A DNA stretch of 64,000 bases from an uncultured Muribaculaceae bacterium (GCA_910586595.1 CAJUJB010000010.1:1-64000), one strand, 5' to 3'. Shown: positions 43,158 to 51,931, numbered from the stretch's first letter. The notes: generated by a model from the sequence alone, not told the origin. A program made the numbers and translations.

Positions 43158-44363
43158 ATGATTGTTGAATTCTCAATTAAGAATTTTAAATCTATCCGTT
43201 CTGAACAACGCATCAGCTTTGAGGCCTCCTCTGATAATTATCTCTCGGAGGAGAGTACTGTGGAAGTAAAGAAAGGCATACGGCTTCTGAAGTTAGGCAT
43301 AATCTATGGTGCCAATGCCTCAGGTAAGAGCAATATCCTTCATGCACTTGATTATTTCAGAATGCTTGTTTGTTTTCAACCCACCGATCGTAATGAGCCG
43401 CTGGGTATTGTGCCGTTTCTTCTGGATGATAAATCAGCTGACCAACACTCGGAAATGTCGATGTGCTTTTACCTTGACGGTGAAAAATATGTATTGTCCA
43501 TTGAATTTGACAATGACCGTATTTATAATGAGGTACTTGTCGTCTATCTGTCGGCACGCCCTACCGAGTTGTATAATCGCAAATACAATAAAGACAATGA
43601 TTCGTCTGAGATAACTTTCAGTTCAAAACTCGGATTACTAAAAAAGAGCCAGCGCTTGATAGAAGGAAATACAATCAACAATCGTACAGTGCTGGCAGCT
43701 TTTAGCATAAGCAATGTGGAGTCGAGTCGATTGAATAAAGTTTATGATTTCTTTAATAAAACCCTCGAACCCATTATTGAGCCAAATTTGATATTGTCTC
43801 CGTTTATTCACCGTACTCTGGAAGGAGATAAGGATGGTAGAGTCAAAGATTTTATATTGAGATTCCTCAAGGCATCAGATTTCAATATCAGCGGTATTGA
43901 GTGGAACCGTGGGCTCCCAGTGAGATTTCTGCATAAGACCAATGATGGCATTCATACTTTGTCAGAAGATATGGAATCGACTGGCACACTTAGGTTTATG
44001 GGTATGAGCATCGTGCTGCAACATCTTCTTGAGCAAAACAAATTTGTGATAATGGATGAGGTTGAAAGTAGTATCCATTACGAGCTGTTGTCATATTTTT
44101 TGAAAGTGTTTCTTGTCAATGGAGAGAATCAGTCACAACTCTTGGTTACAACCCATGACATCAATCTTCTCAATGAAGATTTTATCCGGCGTGATCAGAT
44201 ATGGTTTACTGATAAAAATGAAGATGGTGAAACTGAATTGAAACGTCTGACCGACCTCGGATTAAGTAAAAGATTATCGCCCTACAATGCCTACCGACAA
44301 GGAAAATTGGTCGATTTGCCATTTGTCGGAAGTGCATACCTTAACCTTAATGACGTTGAATGA
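43158..44363 (+). CDS. AAA/ABC-type ATPase of a two-gene AbiL-like module
   Basis: The 401-residue ATPase has Walker A GANASGKS at 51-58, a signature-like LSEDMESTGTLRF around 268-280, Walker B FVIMDEVES with Asp300 and Glu301, and the H-loop TTHD at His333. This is the layout of OLD/RecF-like ATPases found in defence systems. It overlaps the downstream RloB-like gene by 4 bp (ATGA). A+T content is clearly higher than in the flanking genes. The pairing resembles the abortive-infection system AbiL (AbiLi plus AbiLii). The assignment to antiphage defence is inference. Confidence 0.85.
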   Translation: MIVEFSIKNFKSIRSEQRISFEASSDNYLSEESTVEVKKGIRLLKLGIIYGANASGKSNILHALDYFRMLVCFQPTDRNEPLGIVPFLLDDKSADQHSEMSMCFYLDGEKYVLSIEFDNDRIYNEVLVVYLSARPTELYNRKYNKDNDSSEITFSSKLGLLKKSQRLIEGNTINNRTVLAAFSISNVESSRLNKVYDFFNKTLEPIIEPNLILSPFIHRTLEGDKDGRVKDFILRFLKASDFNISGIEWNRGLPVRFLHKTNDGIHTLSEDMESTGTLRFMGMSIVLQHLLEQNKFVIMDEVESSIHYELLSYFLKVFLVNGENQSQLLVTTHDINLLNEDFIRRDQIWFTDKNEDGETELKRLTDLGLSKRLSPYNAYRQGKLVDLPFVGSAYLNLNDVE

Positions 44364-44965
44364 TGAAAAAGAGAATTAGCATAGCCATTATCGGTGAGGG
44401 TGAGACTGAATGGTTTTACTTTGAGTCGCTGAGAGTTGCCAAAAGATACCCGTTTAAAGTGGCTCCAACGCTGGCTCAACACTCCGACATCGGTCACTTG
44501 GTGAAACTTGTGGAGCGATTCGTAAAAGAAGATTTTGATCAGATATTCTGTTTGCTGGATATGGACCGCTTGTTAAGGGTTCCGAAGGAAATGCAGGTAT
44601 ATCTGAACGCAAAAAAGAAATATATCAAAGCCCGAGGCCCTAAAGTGTCATTTATAGAAACAAATCCATGTACTGAGTTTTGGTTCTTGCTTCATTTCTT
44701 GCCGGGGCTGACATCGAAGAACTATGCCACATATGAGGACGTTCTTCCTGATTTGAGACGATATCTTCCCGATTACGATAAAACAAAACGTTATCTTGGC
44801 CGTACCAATCTATATCAGTACCTATGTCGGGAAGGCGACCTGTCGAGGGCTATGCAAAATTCAGAAATATTGAGAAAACTCAGCATGGAAAATCCGGAAG
44901 ATTATCGGTCGTATTCGGAGATTCACCAAGTGCTGAAGGCTCTTGATGAATTTGCTAACAAATAA
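44360..44965 (+). CDS. RloB-like protein, partner of the AAA ATPase
   Basis: The 201-residue protein shows the RloB pattern: an N-terminal IGEGETEWFY (residues 11-20, acidic metal-binding loop), an acidic LLDMDR (Asp67, Asp69), and SFIETNPCTEFWFLLHF near residue 98. The acidic loops suggest a TOPRIM-like nuclease fold. RloB partners with AAA ATPases in restriction-linked and abortive-infection loci. The start overlaps the ATPase stop by 4 bp; a second ATG directly follows the first. It is probably the effector of the pair, which is inference from related systems. Confidence 0.85.
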   Translation: MMKKRISIAIIGEGETEWFYFESLRVAKRYPFKVAPTLAQHSDIGHLVKLVERFVKEDFDQIFCLLDMDRLLRVPKEMQVYLNAKKKYIKARGPKVSFIETNPCTEFWFLLHFLPGLTSKNYATYEDVLPDLRRYLPDYDKTKRYLGRTNLYQYLCREGDLSRAMQNSEILRKLSMENPEDYRSYSEIHQVLKALDEFANK

Positions 44966-44994
44966 TCGTCAGTCGCTCTGCAAAACTAAATAAA

Positions 44995-45026
44995 TTTGTT
45001 TTTGCCCTCGCTTATTCGTATTTTTG
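44995..45026 (+). promoter_or_regulatory. Promoter for tgt
   Basis: TTTG at 44995-44998 and TATTTTTG at 45019-45026 are 20 bp apart. The predicted transcription start, near 45033, rules out an in-frame TTG at 45024 as the tgt start. Confidence 0.78.
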
Positions 45027-45044
45027 CAGGCTAAAACTCCGTCA

Positions 45045-46175
45045 ATGAAGTTCACACTCCAACATACATGCGCCGATTGTGGCGCCCGAGCCGGTCTTAT
45101 CGAAACTGACCATGGCCCTATCCAGACTCCTATTTTCATGCCCGTCGGTACGGTCGGTACCGTCAAGGGTGTCCATATGCACGAGCTCCGCGATGATATA
45201 AAAGCCCAGATAATACTCGGCAACACCTATCATCTCTATCTGCGCCCGGGTATGGATACGATTCACCGGGCTGGGGGTCTCCACCGTTTCAACGGATGGG
45301 AACGCCCCATCCTCACCGACAGCGGCGGCTTCCAGGTTTTCTCTCTCAGTTCTAACCGCAAACTTACTGAGGAAGGTGCCCACTTCCGCAGCCATATCGA
45401 TGGTTCTAAGCATCTGTTTACTCCCGAGAATGTGGTGGATATTCAGCGCACCATCGGATCGGATATAATGATGGCCCTCGACGAATGTGCCCCCGGTACG
45501 TCGGATCGGGCTTACACGCGCCGCAGTCTCGACCTGACAAAGCGCTGGCTCGAACGTGGCTGGAAACACTATAAGGAGACTGAGCCGCTATACGGTCATT
45601 ATCAGTCGTACTTCCCCATTGTGCAGGGCTGCACTTACCCCGACATGCGTCGTGAGGCTGCCGAGCACGCAGCTGCCCTCGGTGCCGACGGATATGCGAT
45701 CGGTGGCTTGGCTGTGGGTGAGCCGGCTGAGGTGATGTATGATATGATTGAGGTGGTGAATGAGGTTCTGCCTACCGACCGCCCCCGTTACCTGATGGGT
45801 GTGGGTACCCCGATCAATATTCTCGAGGCTATCGACCGCGGAGTGGATATGATGGACTGTGTGATGCCTACCCGCAACGGCCGCAACGGCACTCTGTTCA
45901 CCCCCGAAGGTACCATGAACATGCGCAATGCCAAGTGGGCCAACGATTTCTCTCCCCTCTGGCCCGACGGCCCCTCGATTGTTGACCAGGTCTATACCAA
46001 GGCCTATGTGCGCCATCTCTTTATTGCCAATGAGTTGCTGGCCATGCAGATAGCGTCCATCCATAATCTCGCCTTCTATCTCTGGCTCGTGGGCGAGGCC
46101 CGCAAGCACATAATCGCCGGAGATTTCCATGCGTGGAAGACCGATATGGTTCAGCGCCTGGGTCGTCGACTCTGA
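45045..46175 (+). CDS. tgt: tRNA-guanine transglycosylase
   Basis: The 376-residue enzyme has TDSGGFQVFSLS with the catalytic Asp near residue 92, VQGCTYPDMRREAA, GGLAVGEP and DCVMPTRNGRNGTLFT. It exchanges guanine at the wobble position of tRNAs with GUN anticodons for a 7-deazaguanine base. The zinc-binding CxCxxC cluster that normally follows near residue 305 is absent (PDGPSIVDQVYTKAYVRHL); I recall the same in Bacteroides homologues. The ATG at 45045 fits the promoter. The lptG-type gene follows after 13 bp. Confidence 0.94.
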   Translation: MKFTLQHTCADCGARAGLIETDHGPIQTPIFMPVGTVGTVKGVHMHELRDDIKAQIILGNTYHLYLRPGMDTIHRAGGLHRFNGWERPILTDSGGFQVFSLSSNRKLTEEGAHFRSHIDGSKHLFTPENVVDIQRTIGSDIMMALDECAPGTSDRAYTRRSLDLTKRWLERGWKHYKETEPLYGHYQSYFPIVQGCTYPDMRREAAEHAAALGADGYAIGGLAVGEPAEVMYDMIEVVNEVLPTDRPRYLMGVGTPINILEAIDRGVDMMDCVMPTRNGRNGTLFTPEGTMNMRNAKWANDFSPLWPDGPSIVDQVYTKAYVRHLFIANELLAMQIASIHNLAFYLWLVGEARKHIIAGDFHAWKTDMVQRLGRRL

Positions 46176-46188
46176 TATTACGCCGCAT

Positions 46189-47265
46189 ATGTTCAAGCTG
46201 CTCGACAAATACATCATACGCAAGTTCCTCGGAACTTATATTTTCGCCATCATATTGCTGCTGGCGATTGTGGTGATGTTCGACATCAACGAGAAGCTCG
46301 ATTCATTCGTCAAGGCTCCGCTCAAGGCAACCATATTCGACTATTTTCTCAACTTCCTGCCATATTTCGCCAATCAGTTCTCGCCGCTGTTCACCTTCAT
46401 TGCGGTGATATTCTTCACCTCCAAGTTGGCCGGCAACAGCGAGATTATAGCCATGCTGTCCACGGGCATGAGTTTCAAGCGCTTGCTCCGCCCATATATG
46501 GTGTCGGCCGCCATCATTGCGGCCGCAACCTTTGTGCTCAGCGCCTACATCATTCCTCCGGCCAATGTGAAGCGTATCGACTACACAAATACATATGTGA
46601 AGAATAAGCGCGTCGACTATGGCTCCAATATCATTCTCATGGTGGCGCCTGGGCAGATTGCCTATATGAGCCGCTACGACAACATAAGCAAGACCGGACA
46701 CCGCTTCTGGCTCGAATCGTTCGATGAAGACAAGCATCTCACTTCGCGTCTCACTGCTCAGACTATCAAATGGGATACTCTTTACCAGTGGAAGATATTC
46801 GACTATGTGCAGCGCGACTTCCGCGACGACCGCGAGTATATCCAGAAAGGCCGTCAACGCGATACGAGCATAGCCTTCGAGCCACGCGACTTCCTCATTT
46901 CGTCGCTCGACCATGAGAAAATGACCTCGCCTGCCCTCGACGAGTATATCCGCCGCCAGAAGATGCGTGGAGTGGGCAATATACAGACATTCGAGGTGGA
47001 GCGTGAGCGCCGCTATGCCATGACGGCGGCCGCTTTTATCCTCACCGTCATTGGCATGACCCTGTCGGTGAAAAAACAGAAGGGCGGCATGGGGCTCAAC
47101 ATCGGCATAGGCCTTGTGCTGAGCTTCAGCTATATCCTCTTTATGACCATCACCCAGACCTTCGCCATTTCCGGCCTCACGTCGGCATTCGTGGCCATGT
47201 GGATTCCCAACTTTATCTACACCATTATCGCTATAGTGCTTTATCGCCGCGCCTCGCACGGTTAA
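46189..47265 (+). CDS. LptF/LptG-family lipopolysaccharide export permease
   Basis: The 358-residue protein is a YjgP/YjgQ permease. It begins MFKLLDKYIIRKFLGTYIFAI, has helices at about 15-35, 55-75 and 95-125, a periplasmic beta-jellyroll-like middle domain (about 125-265), and three helices at the end. LptF and LptG form the membrane part of the LptB2FG transporter that moves lipopolysaccharide out of the inner membrane. I cannot say whether this is LptF or LptG. The ATG at 46189 is chosen because the longer frame would overlap tgt. Confidence 0.9.
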   Translation: MFKLLDKYIIRKFLGTYIFAIILLLAIVVMFDINEKLDSFVKAPLKATIFDYFLNFLPYFANQFSPLFTFIAVIFFTSKLAGNSEIIAMLSTGMSFKRLLRPYMVSAAIIAAATFVLSAYIIPPANVKRIDYTNTYVKNKRVDYGSNIILMVAPGQIAYMSRYDNISKTGHRFWLESFDEDKHLTSRLTAQTIKWDTLYQWKIFDYVQRDFRDDREYIQKGRQRDTSIAFEPRDFLISSLDHEKMTSPALDEYIRRQKMRGVGNIQTFEVERERRYAMTAAAFILTVIGMTLSVKKQKGGMGLNIGIGLVLSFSYILFMTITQTFAISGLTSAFVAMWIPNFIYTIIAIVLYRRASHG

Positions 47266-47339
47266 ATGCGCCCTTGGCGGTTATAGGGCCAAGTATAAAC
47301 GTTAAATTTGACCCAAAAAGAAATTTTTAAGTGAAAAAG

Positions 47340-47371
47340 TTTGGCACTTTGCAAAAGAGTGTATAACTTTG
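47340..47371 (+). promoter_or_regulatory. Promoter for the secreted protein gene at 47509
   Basis: TTTG at 47340-47343 and TAACTTTG at 47364-47371 are spaced 20 bp apart. The leader to the ATG at 47509 would be about 130 nt, long for this window, and I see no recognisable riboswitch in it. Confidence 0.75.
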
Positions 47372-47508
47372 TCCTCGTTGAAGGTCTGTCCGCATGCCAC
47401 ACGCTTCAAAAACCCCTGCGGCACCTTCGGCCCCGCCTTTCTCCAATAGGAGCTATGGCTTGAAATACAATTTCTTAGATTTGTTTAATTACTCACAATC
47501 GCATTCGC

Positions 47509-48777
47509 ATGAAAAAACTTTACACACTTCTTGCATCTGCACTTCTCGTGGTTTCGGCTTCGGCTGGCGCCCCTATGCAGAAGACAATCAGTGCGAATAT
47601 CGACGCACCTGTAGTCGATATGAGCAAGGCTGTAATCACAGAGCGTAATACAGACCACAACGCATTCCAGGCTCGTCATAACTCAGTGAAAAGATTCCGC
47701 GCCCAGGCTGCCGACGAGCCCACACTCGTTGAAGACAGCCGCCTCGCTGGCGACTACATGTCGTACTCACTGGGTGTTTTCCCTAATGACTCTACCCAGA
47801 GCTGGGGCGTGAGCATGGCACAGATTGAAGAGTACTCAAACGGCGCTGTAATTGTTTACGGCCTCTTCGACCCCGATAACTACATGGTTGGTAAATTCGA
47901 TGAAGCAAAAAAACAGATTACCCTCAATTCATTTGCAACAACCTGCCCCCGCACAGAGCAAAATGCCCTCGGCCAGTGGGTTGAAACCGACACTGTAATT
48001 TCTGTTGGTGCTGTTTCCTTGGAGACCGGTTATGGAATGGATCTCGTATTTGATGTTGATGTTGACAATCACTACCTTTCATGGTCTGCTTCCGACAATG
48101 GCGTACAGTTCCTTGATGCCGTTTTCGTATTCGTCCGTCATAAAGATGATCCCCAAGAGGATGAAGTTGATGAGGCATTCTACTTCATGAATATCAATGC
48201 TGGTTGGAACTCTCTTATCCAGTTCGCGCTGAAACCCAATACTCCTACCAACCAGTACAACCAGTGGTACATCTATGCTGAGCATTCTGATGACCTTCGT
48301 GAGATAAATGTATCTAACGTATTCGGTGGCTTCTTCATTCCTTCTTCTGCCACCAACCACAACTTCACCATCCAGGTGAGCGAAGATCTCACAACTGCTG
48401 TTGCTGAAGACCAGGTTGCGCAGTCGTTCTCTGATGGTGACTACCTCCTCTGGGATGGTGACCTGGAAGACACTATCGTTAACTTCGAGGTTGGTAACGG
48501 TACTCTTAGCGGACAGCCTATCGGTATGCTTATGGCCAGCTCATTTGCAGCCGCACCTCTTCTCAAACCTGAAGAAGACGCGCTCATTTACTACAACCCC
48601 GTCTTCGCCTTCCTTGATTTCTTCTTCGATAATTCAGGCGTTGAATCAGTGACTGTAGCCGACGAAAATGCCCCCGTTGAATACTTCAACCTCCAGGGCG
48701 TACGCGTTGCAGAACCCGAAAACGGTCTCTACATCCGTCGTCAGGGCAAGAATGTAAGCAAAGTATTCGTGAAATAA
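47509..48777 (+). CDS. Secreted protein with C-terminal sorting-like tail, unknown function
   Basis: The 422-residue protein has a signal peptide (MKKLYTLLASALLVVSASAG). A helical, basic linker follows (about 45-70, TDHNAFQARHNSVKRFRAQA), then a long, acidic beta-rich body. The last about 33 residues (VEYFNLQGVRVAEPENGLYIRRQ...) match the tails of the GH30-like and LRR proteins in this window. I do not recognise a family. It stands alone between its promoter and a strong terminator, so it is expressed on its own, and the tail suggests cell-surface or secreted location. Confidence 0.8.
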   Translation: MKKLYTLLASALLVVSASAGAPMQKTISANIDAPVVDMSKAVITERNTDHNAFQARHNSVKRFRAQAADEPTLVEDSRLAGDYMSYSLGVFPNDSTQSWGVSMAQIEEYSNGAVIVYGLFDPDNYMVGKFDEAKKQITLNSFATTCPRTEQNALGQWVETDTVISVGAVSLETGYGMDLVFDVDVDNHYLSWSASDNGVQFLDAVFVFVRHKDDPQEDEVDEAFYFMNINAGWNSLIQFALKPNTPTNQYNQWYIYAEHSDDLREINVSNVFGGFFIPSSATNHNFTIQVSEDLTTAVAEDQVAQSFSDGDYLLWDGDLEDTIVNFEVGNGTLSGQPIGMLMASSFAAAPLLKPEEDALIYYNPVFAFLDFFFDNSGVESVTVADENAPVEYFNLQGVRVAEPENGLYIRRQGKNVSKVFVK

Positions 48778-48797
48778 TCCACAATACGATATAAATG

Positions 48798-48833
48798 AAA
48801 AAGGCGTGTTCCGCTCGTGGAACACGCCTTTTT
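48798..48833. terminator. Bidirectional terminator between convergent genes
   Basis: A 15-bp perfect stem, AAAAAGGCGTGTTCC (48798-48812) with GGAACACGCCTTTTT (48819-48833), has a 6-nt loop. Confidence 0.94.
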
Positions 48834-48854
48834 CAGCTTCACGCAGAAATATTT

Positions 48855-49241
48855 TTACAGGCTGCGTGTGATGAAATATGCGAGGTAGAGCATGAGGAAA
48901 CCTACAGCTATGCTGGCTACGGCGTAGAGCAATGCCATAGCTTGCCCCTGCGAGCTGATGAGGAGATAATTCTCGTTGATAAAAGTTGAGAAGGTGGTGA
49001 AGCCTCCGCAGAGCCCCACGGTAAGAAATAGTCTGGCACTCTCTGGGAGGTTGAAGCCCCGGTCAATCAAGCCGTAGATAAGGCCGATAATGAAGCATCC
49101 GGCAACATTTACTATGAAGGTGCCGAGCGGAAAGGAGCCGTGCCACTGCGCCTGCACTGCCCGCCCTACCAGATACCTGGCCATGCCACCGATGGCACTG
49201 CCCGCACCGATGGCGATCAGGTTGGCTAAGAGTTGATTCAT
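48855..49241 (-). CDS. crcB: Fluoride channel CrcB/Fluc
   Basis: The 128-residue protein has four hydrophobic helices and Fluc motifs: GAGSAIGGMARYLVGR, GTFIVNVAGCFIIGL (with the conserved Asn) and GLCGGFTTFSTFINE (Phe-rich channel lining). It exports fluoride passively as a dual-topology dimer. It overlaps the upstream SGNH hydrolase gene by 4 bp (ATGA) and is the last gene of a four-gene minus-strand run. No fluoride riboswitch was recognised. Confidence 0.95.
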   Translation of the reverse strand: MNQLLANLIAIGAGSAIGGMARYLVGRAVQAQWHGSFPLGTFIVNVAGCFIIGLIYGLIDRGFNLPESARLFLTVGLCGGFTTFSTFINENYLLISSQGQAMALLYAVASIAVGFLMLYLAYFITRSL

Positions 49242-49951
49242 TTTGAAGGCTGAGTCAGCAGACGGTCGATAACCGGCATGAGTACCGACTCCATCACCAG
49301 ATAGCCGTCGCGGTTAGGATGAACCGCCGGAGTATCGGTGGCGTAAGCCGGATTGAGGCCCGAGCCGTCGGGGGTGAGCATGGGTGTGAAATAGTCAAGG
49401 TAATCAAGACTGTTGGCTTCGGCGTAGGCTTTGATTCGGGCGTTAAGACTGCGGATTACCGGCATCGGGTCGGGTAGATCAGGTCGCCAGGAGAAACCGG
49501 CAGCGGGAAGGCACGAGGCAAGCACTATTGTGATGCCGTTAGCTTGAGCAAGCTCGACCATCGACACTATATTGCCGAAGGTAAAATCTTCGTCGTAAGG
49601 CCCGGTGTTGAGGGCTATGTCGTTTATGGCGCCGTTAATGACCACGATAGCCGGTTTCAGCTCGAGTACGTCGGAGCGGAAGCGCAGCAGAAATTGGGTT
49701 GTGGTCTGGCCGCTTATGCCTCGGCCTATGATAGACGAATGTTCCTCAAAAAATTCGGGATGGCGCACCGGCCAGTGATCAGTGATTGAGTTGCCCATAA
49801 GCACCACCCGCTGTGAATCGGCCGGGAGTGCCTTTACGGCCTTGTTGGCCTCGCTGTAGCGGGCTATATTGGCTAAGTTCAGCGAATTTGTCTGGGCGGA
49901 GACAGCTAATGATGCTGCGCACAGCATGGCGCCCAAAAAGAGTTGTTTCAT
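49238..49951 (-). CDS. Secreted SGNH/GDSL hydrolase
   Basis: The 237-residue product has a signal peptide (MKQLFLGAMLCAASLAVSAQ). The four SGNH blocks follow: VVLMGNSITDHW (Ser), GRGISGQTT (Gly), VVINGAINDI (Asn) and VHPNRDGYLVM (catalytic Asp/His pair region). Such enzymes are esterases or acetylhydrolases, often removing acetyl groups from glycans. The substrate is unknown. It lies 17 bp after the YjbQ gene and overlaps crcB by 4 bp. Confidence 0.92.
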   Translation of the reverse strand: MKQLFLGAMLCAASLAVSAQTNSLNLANIARYSEANKAVKALPADSQRVVLMGNSITDHWPVRHPEFFEEHSSIIGRGISGQTTTQFLLRFRSDVLELKPAIVVINGAINDIALNTGPYDEDFTFGNIVSMVELAQANGITIVLASCLPAAGFSWRPDLPDPMPVIRSLNARIKAYAEANSLDYLDYFTPMLTPDGSGLNPAYATDTPAVHPNRDGYLVMESVLMPVIDRLLTQPSK

Positions 49952-49968
49952 AGTATAAAGTGATATTT

Positions 49969-50379
49969 TTAACCTACAATGGTAGCCACAATTGTGCGTG
50001 GGCCTCCATAGTCGCGGAATTCACATAGGTAGATTCCCTGCCAGGTGCCGAGGTTCAGCCGCCCGGAGGTGATGGGGAGAGTCAGTGTAGAGCCTACAAT
50101 GACAGCCTTTGCATGGCTGGGCATGTCGTCGGGCCCTTCGTCGGTATGCAGGTAGAAAGGTGCGTTTTCAGGCACAAGCCTGTCGAAAATCATGCGTAGG
50201 TCATGACGCACGTCCGGGTCGGCGTTCTCATTCAAGGCCAGGGCTGCCGAGGTGTGCTTTATCAACAGATTCAGCAGGCCGGCCTCAGGCAGCTCCGGGA
50301 GCTGCCTGAGAATCTCGCCTGTGATGAGATGTATACCTCTGGGAAAAGGTCTCAGAGTGATGGTAGTCTGGCTTATCAT
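49969..50379 (-). CDS. YjbQ/UPF0047-family protein
   Basis: The 136-residue protein has the UPF0047 hallmark blocks LLNLLIKHTSAALALNENADPDV, HAKAVIVGSTLTLPI and GTWQGIYLCEFRD. E. coli YjbQ has been linked to thiamine phosphate synthase side activity, but the family's physiological role is unsettled. It overlaps the PurF-like gene by 4 bp, so translation is probably coupled. Confidence 0.92.
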   Translation of the reverse strand: MISQTTITLRPFPRGIHLITGEILRQLPELPEAGLLNLLIKHTSAALALNENADPDVRHDLRMIFDRLVPENAPFYLHTDEGPDDMPSHAKAVIVGSTLTLPITSGRLNLGTWQGIYLCEFRDYGGPRTIVATIVG

Positions 50380-51815
50380 GCCTGGTGGTCTTCGGCATAT
50401 GCCGTGTGAGGATCAAGCCCCGTACCGTCGAAGCAATGTGTGCAGACGCGGCACTTGGGGAGGCCGATGCTTGCCACGAGGTCTTCAATGGTGCTGAACT
50501 TGAGGGTGGTGAGCCCGAGTCGGCGGGCAATTTCGGCCACCATACGCTCATACTCCGGAGTGCCGGTGCGGGCGTAGCGCTCGAAGTCGGTGAAGTCTTC
50601 GCCTTCAAAGTCGCGGATTATCTGGCGTGATATAAGCTCGAGGTCGCTCTTAGATGCGGAAAAACCTACAAAGGGGCAGCCGTAGACCAGAGGCGGACAG
50701 GAGATGCGGGCATGAACCTGACGGGCACCACCCTCGAAGAAGGTGCTTACGTTGTCGCGCAGCTGGGTGCCTCGCACGATGGAGTCGTCGCAGAATACGA
50801 CGCTTTTGCCGTCCAATATGGCCCGGTTGGGGATGAGTTTCATCTTGGCCACGAGGTTGCGTCGACTTTGGTTGCCGGGAGTGAAGCTGCGTGGCCAGGT
50901 AGGGGTATATTTCAGCACGGCACGTTGATATGGTATGCCGCGGCCTTCTGAATATCCGAGGGCGAAGCCCACACCGGAGTCAGGTATGCCACATACGCAG
51001 TCGGCTTCGGTCGGATCGGCGGTGCCCATCATGCGGCCGGCTGATTCGCGCATTGCTTCGGCGTTGATGCCGTTGTAGTCGCTGGCCGGGAAGCCGTAGT
51101 AGACCCACAGGAACGAGCAAATCTGCTCGCGGCGTGCCGGAGGCTGCATTTGCTCGACGCCGTCGGCGCGCAGGCGCACAATCTCGCCGGGGCCGAGGTC
51201 GCGGAGGCGGCGGTAGCCGAGGTTAGGGAAGGCGCAGGTCTCGCTGGTGGCTGCATATCCGTCTTCCTTCTCTCCGATCACAATAGGTGTACGGCCCAGA
51301 TAGTCGCGGGCCGCGATGATGCCGTCTTCGGTGAGTATGAGTATAGAGCACGACCCTTTGATCTTGCGGTATACGAGATTGATGCCGTCGACGAAGGTCT
51401 CGCCCATGTTGATGAGCAGAGCTATAAGTTCGGTCTGATTGATGGTGTTGGCCGACAGCTCGCTGAAGTGCATGCGCTTATCGAGCAACTCGGTCGCAAT
51501 CTCGCGCGTGTTGTTGACCTTGGCTACCGACACCACGGCATAACGGCCGAGGTGTGAGTTGACAATAATCGGCTGCGGGTCGGTGTCGCTTATCACGCCC
51601 AGCCCTTGATTGCCGACAAAGCGGTCGAGTTCGTCTTCGAATTTAGATCGGAAATAATCACGCTCGATAGAGTGGATCGTACGGTTGAACCCCTTCTCGG
51701 GGTCGAAGGTCACCAGGCCGGCGCGCTTGGTGCCAAGATGTGAATTATAGTCCGTGCCGTAGAATACTTCGTTGATACACGGTTTCTTAGAAATTGCCCC
51801 GAAAAAGCCGCCCAT
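50376..51815 (-). CDS. Amidophosphoribosyltransferase paralogue without N-terminal cysteine
   Basis: The 479-residue protein resembles PurF in both domains: an N-terminal class II glutamine amidotransferase-like domain (about 1-230) and a C-terminal phosphoribosyltransferase domain with SVVFCDDSIVRGTQLRD, the PRPP-binding motif. The N-terminus is MGGFFGAISKKP, so the catalytic Cys normally exposed after Met removal is missing. I recall similar paralogues in Bacteroides. It may use free ammonia or have another role. The ATG at 51815 is preferred, because the longer frame to 52082 would precede the promoter and reach into the divergent gene. Confidence 0.85.
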   Translation of the reverse strand: MGGFFGAISKKPCINEVFYGTDYNSHLGTKRAGLVTFDPEKGFNRTIHSIERDYFRSKFEDELDRFVGNQGLGVISDTDPQPIIVNSHLGRYAVVSVAKVNNTREIATELLDKRMHFSELSANTINQTELIALLINMGETFVDGINLVYRKIKGSCSILILTEDGIIAARDYLGRTPIVIGEKEDGYAATSETCAFPNLGYRRLRDLGPGEIVRLRADGVEQMQPPARREQICSFLWVYYGFPASDYNGINAEAMRESAGRMMGTADPTEADCVCGIPDSGVGFALGYSEGRGIPYQRAVLKYTPTWPRSFTPGNQSRRNLVAKMKLIPNRAILDGKSVVFCDDSIVRGTQLRDNVSTFFEGGARQVHARISCPPLVYGCPFVGFSASKSDLELISRQIIRDFEGEDFTDFERYARTGTPEYERMVAEIARRLGLTTLKFSTIEDLVASIGLPKCRVCTHCFDGTGLDPHTAYAEDHQA

Positions 51816-51850
51816 AAGAGTGCTGTTTTTATTGGTTTGGAATTTTGCCG

Positions 51851-51858
51851 CAAAATTA
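51851..51858 (-). promoter_or_regulatory. Promoter -7 box for the PurF-like operon
   Basis: The minus strand reads TAATTTTG, 36 bp before the ATG at 51815. A matching -33 TTTG was not seen. Confidence 0.5.
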
Positions 51859-51902
51859 CGAAAAAACTCCGTACTTTTAAAAAAAATTATAGGGCGCATC
51901 GA

Positions 51903-51931
51903 TTGATTCCGGTCGGGATTGTTTATTTTTG
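51903..51931 (+). promoter_or_regulatory. Promoter for the PfkB kinase gene
   Basis: TTG at 51903-51905 and TATTTTTG at 51924-51931 are 18 bp apart, slightly short of the usual 19-21. It is divergent from the PurF-like promoter, about 50 bp away. Confidence 0.6.

Noticed and set aside
47394..47648. Small frame beginning before the 47509 gene
   Set aside because: It overlaps the signal peptide of the real gene in another frame and has no recognisable features.
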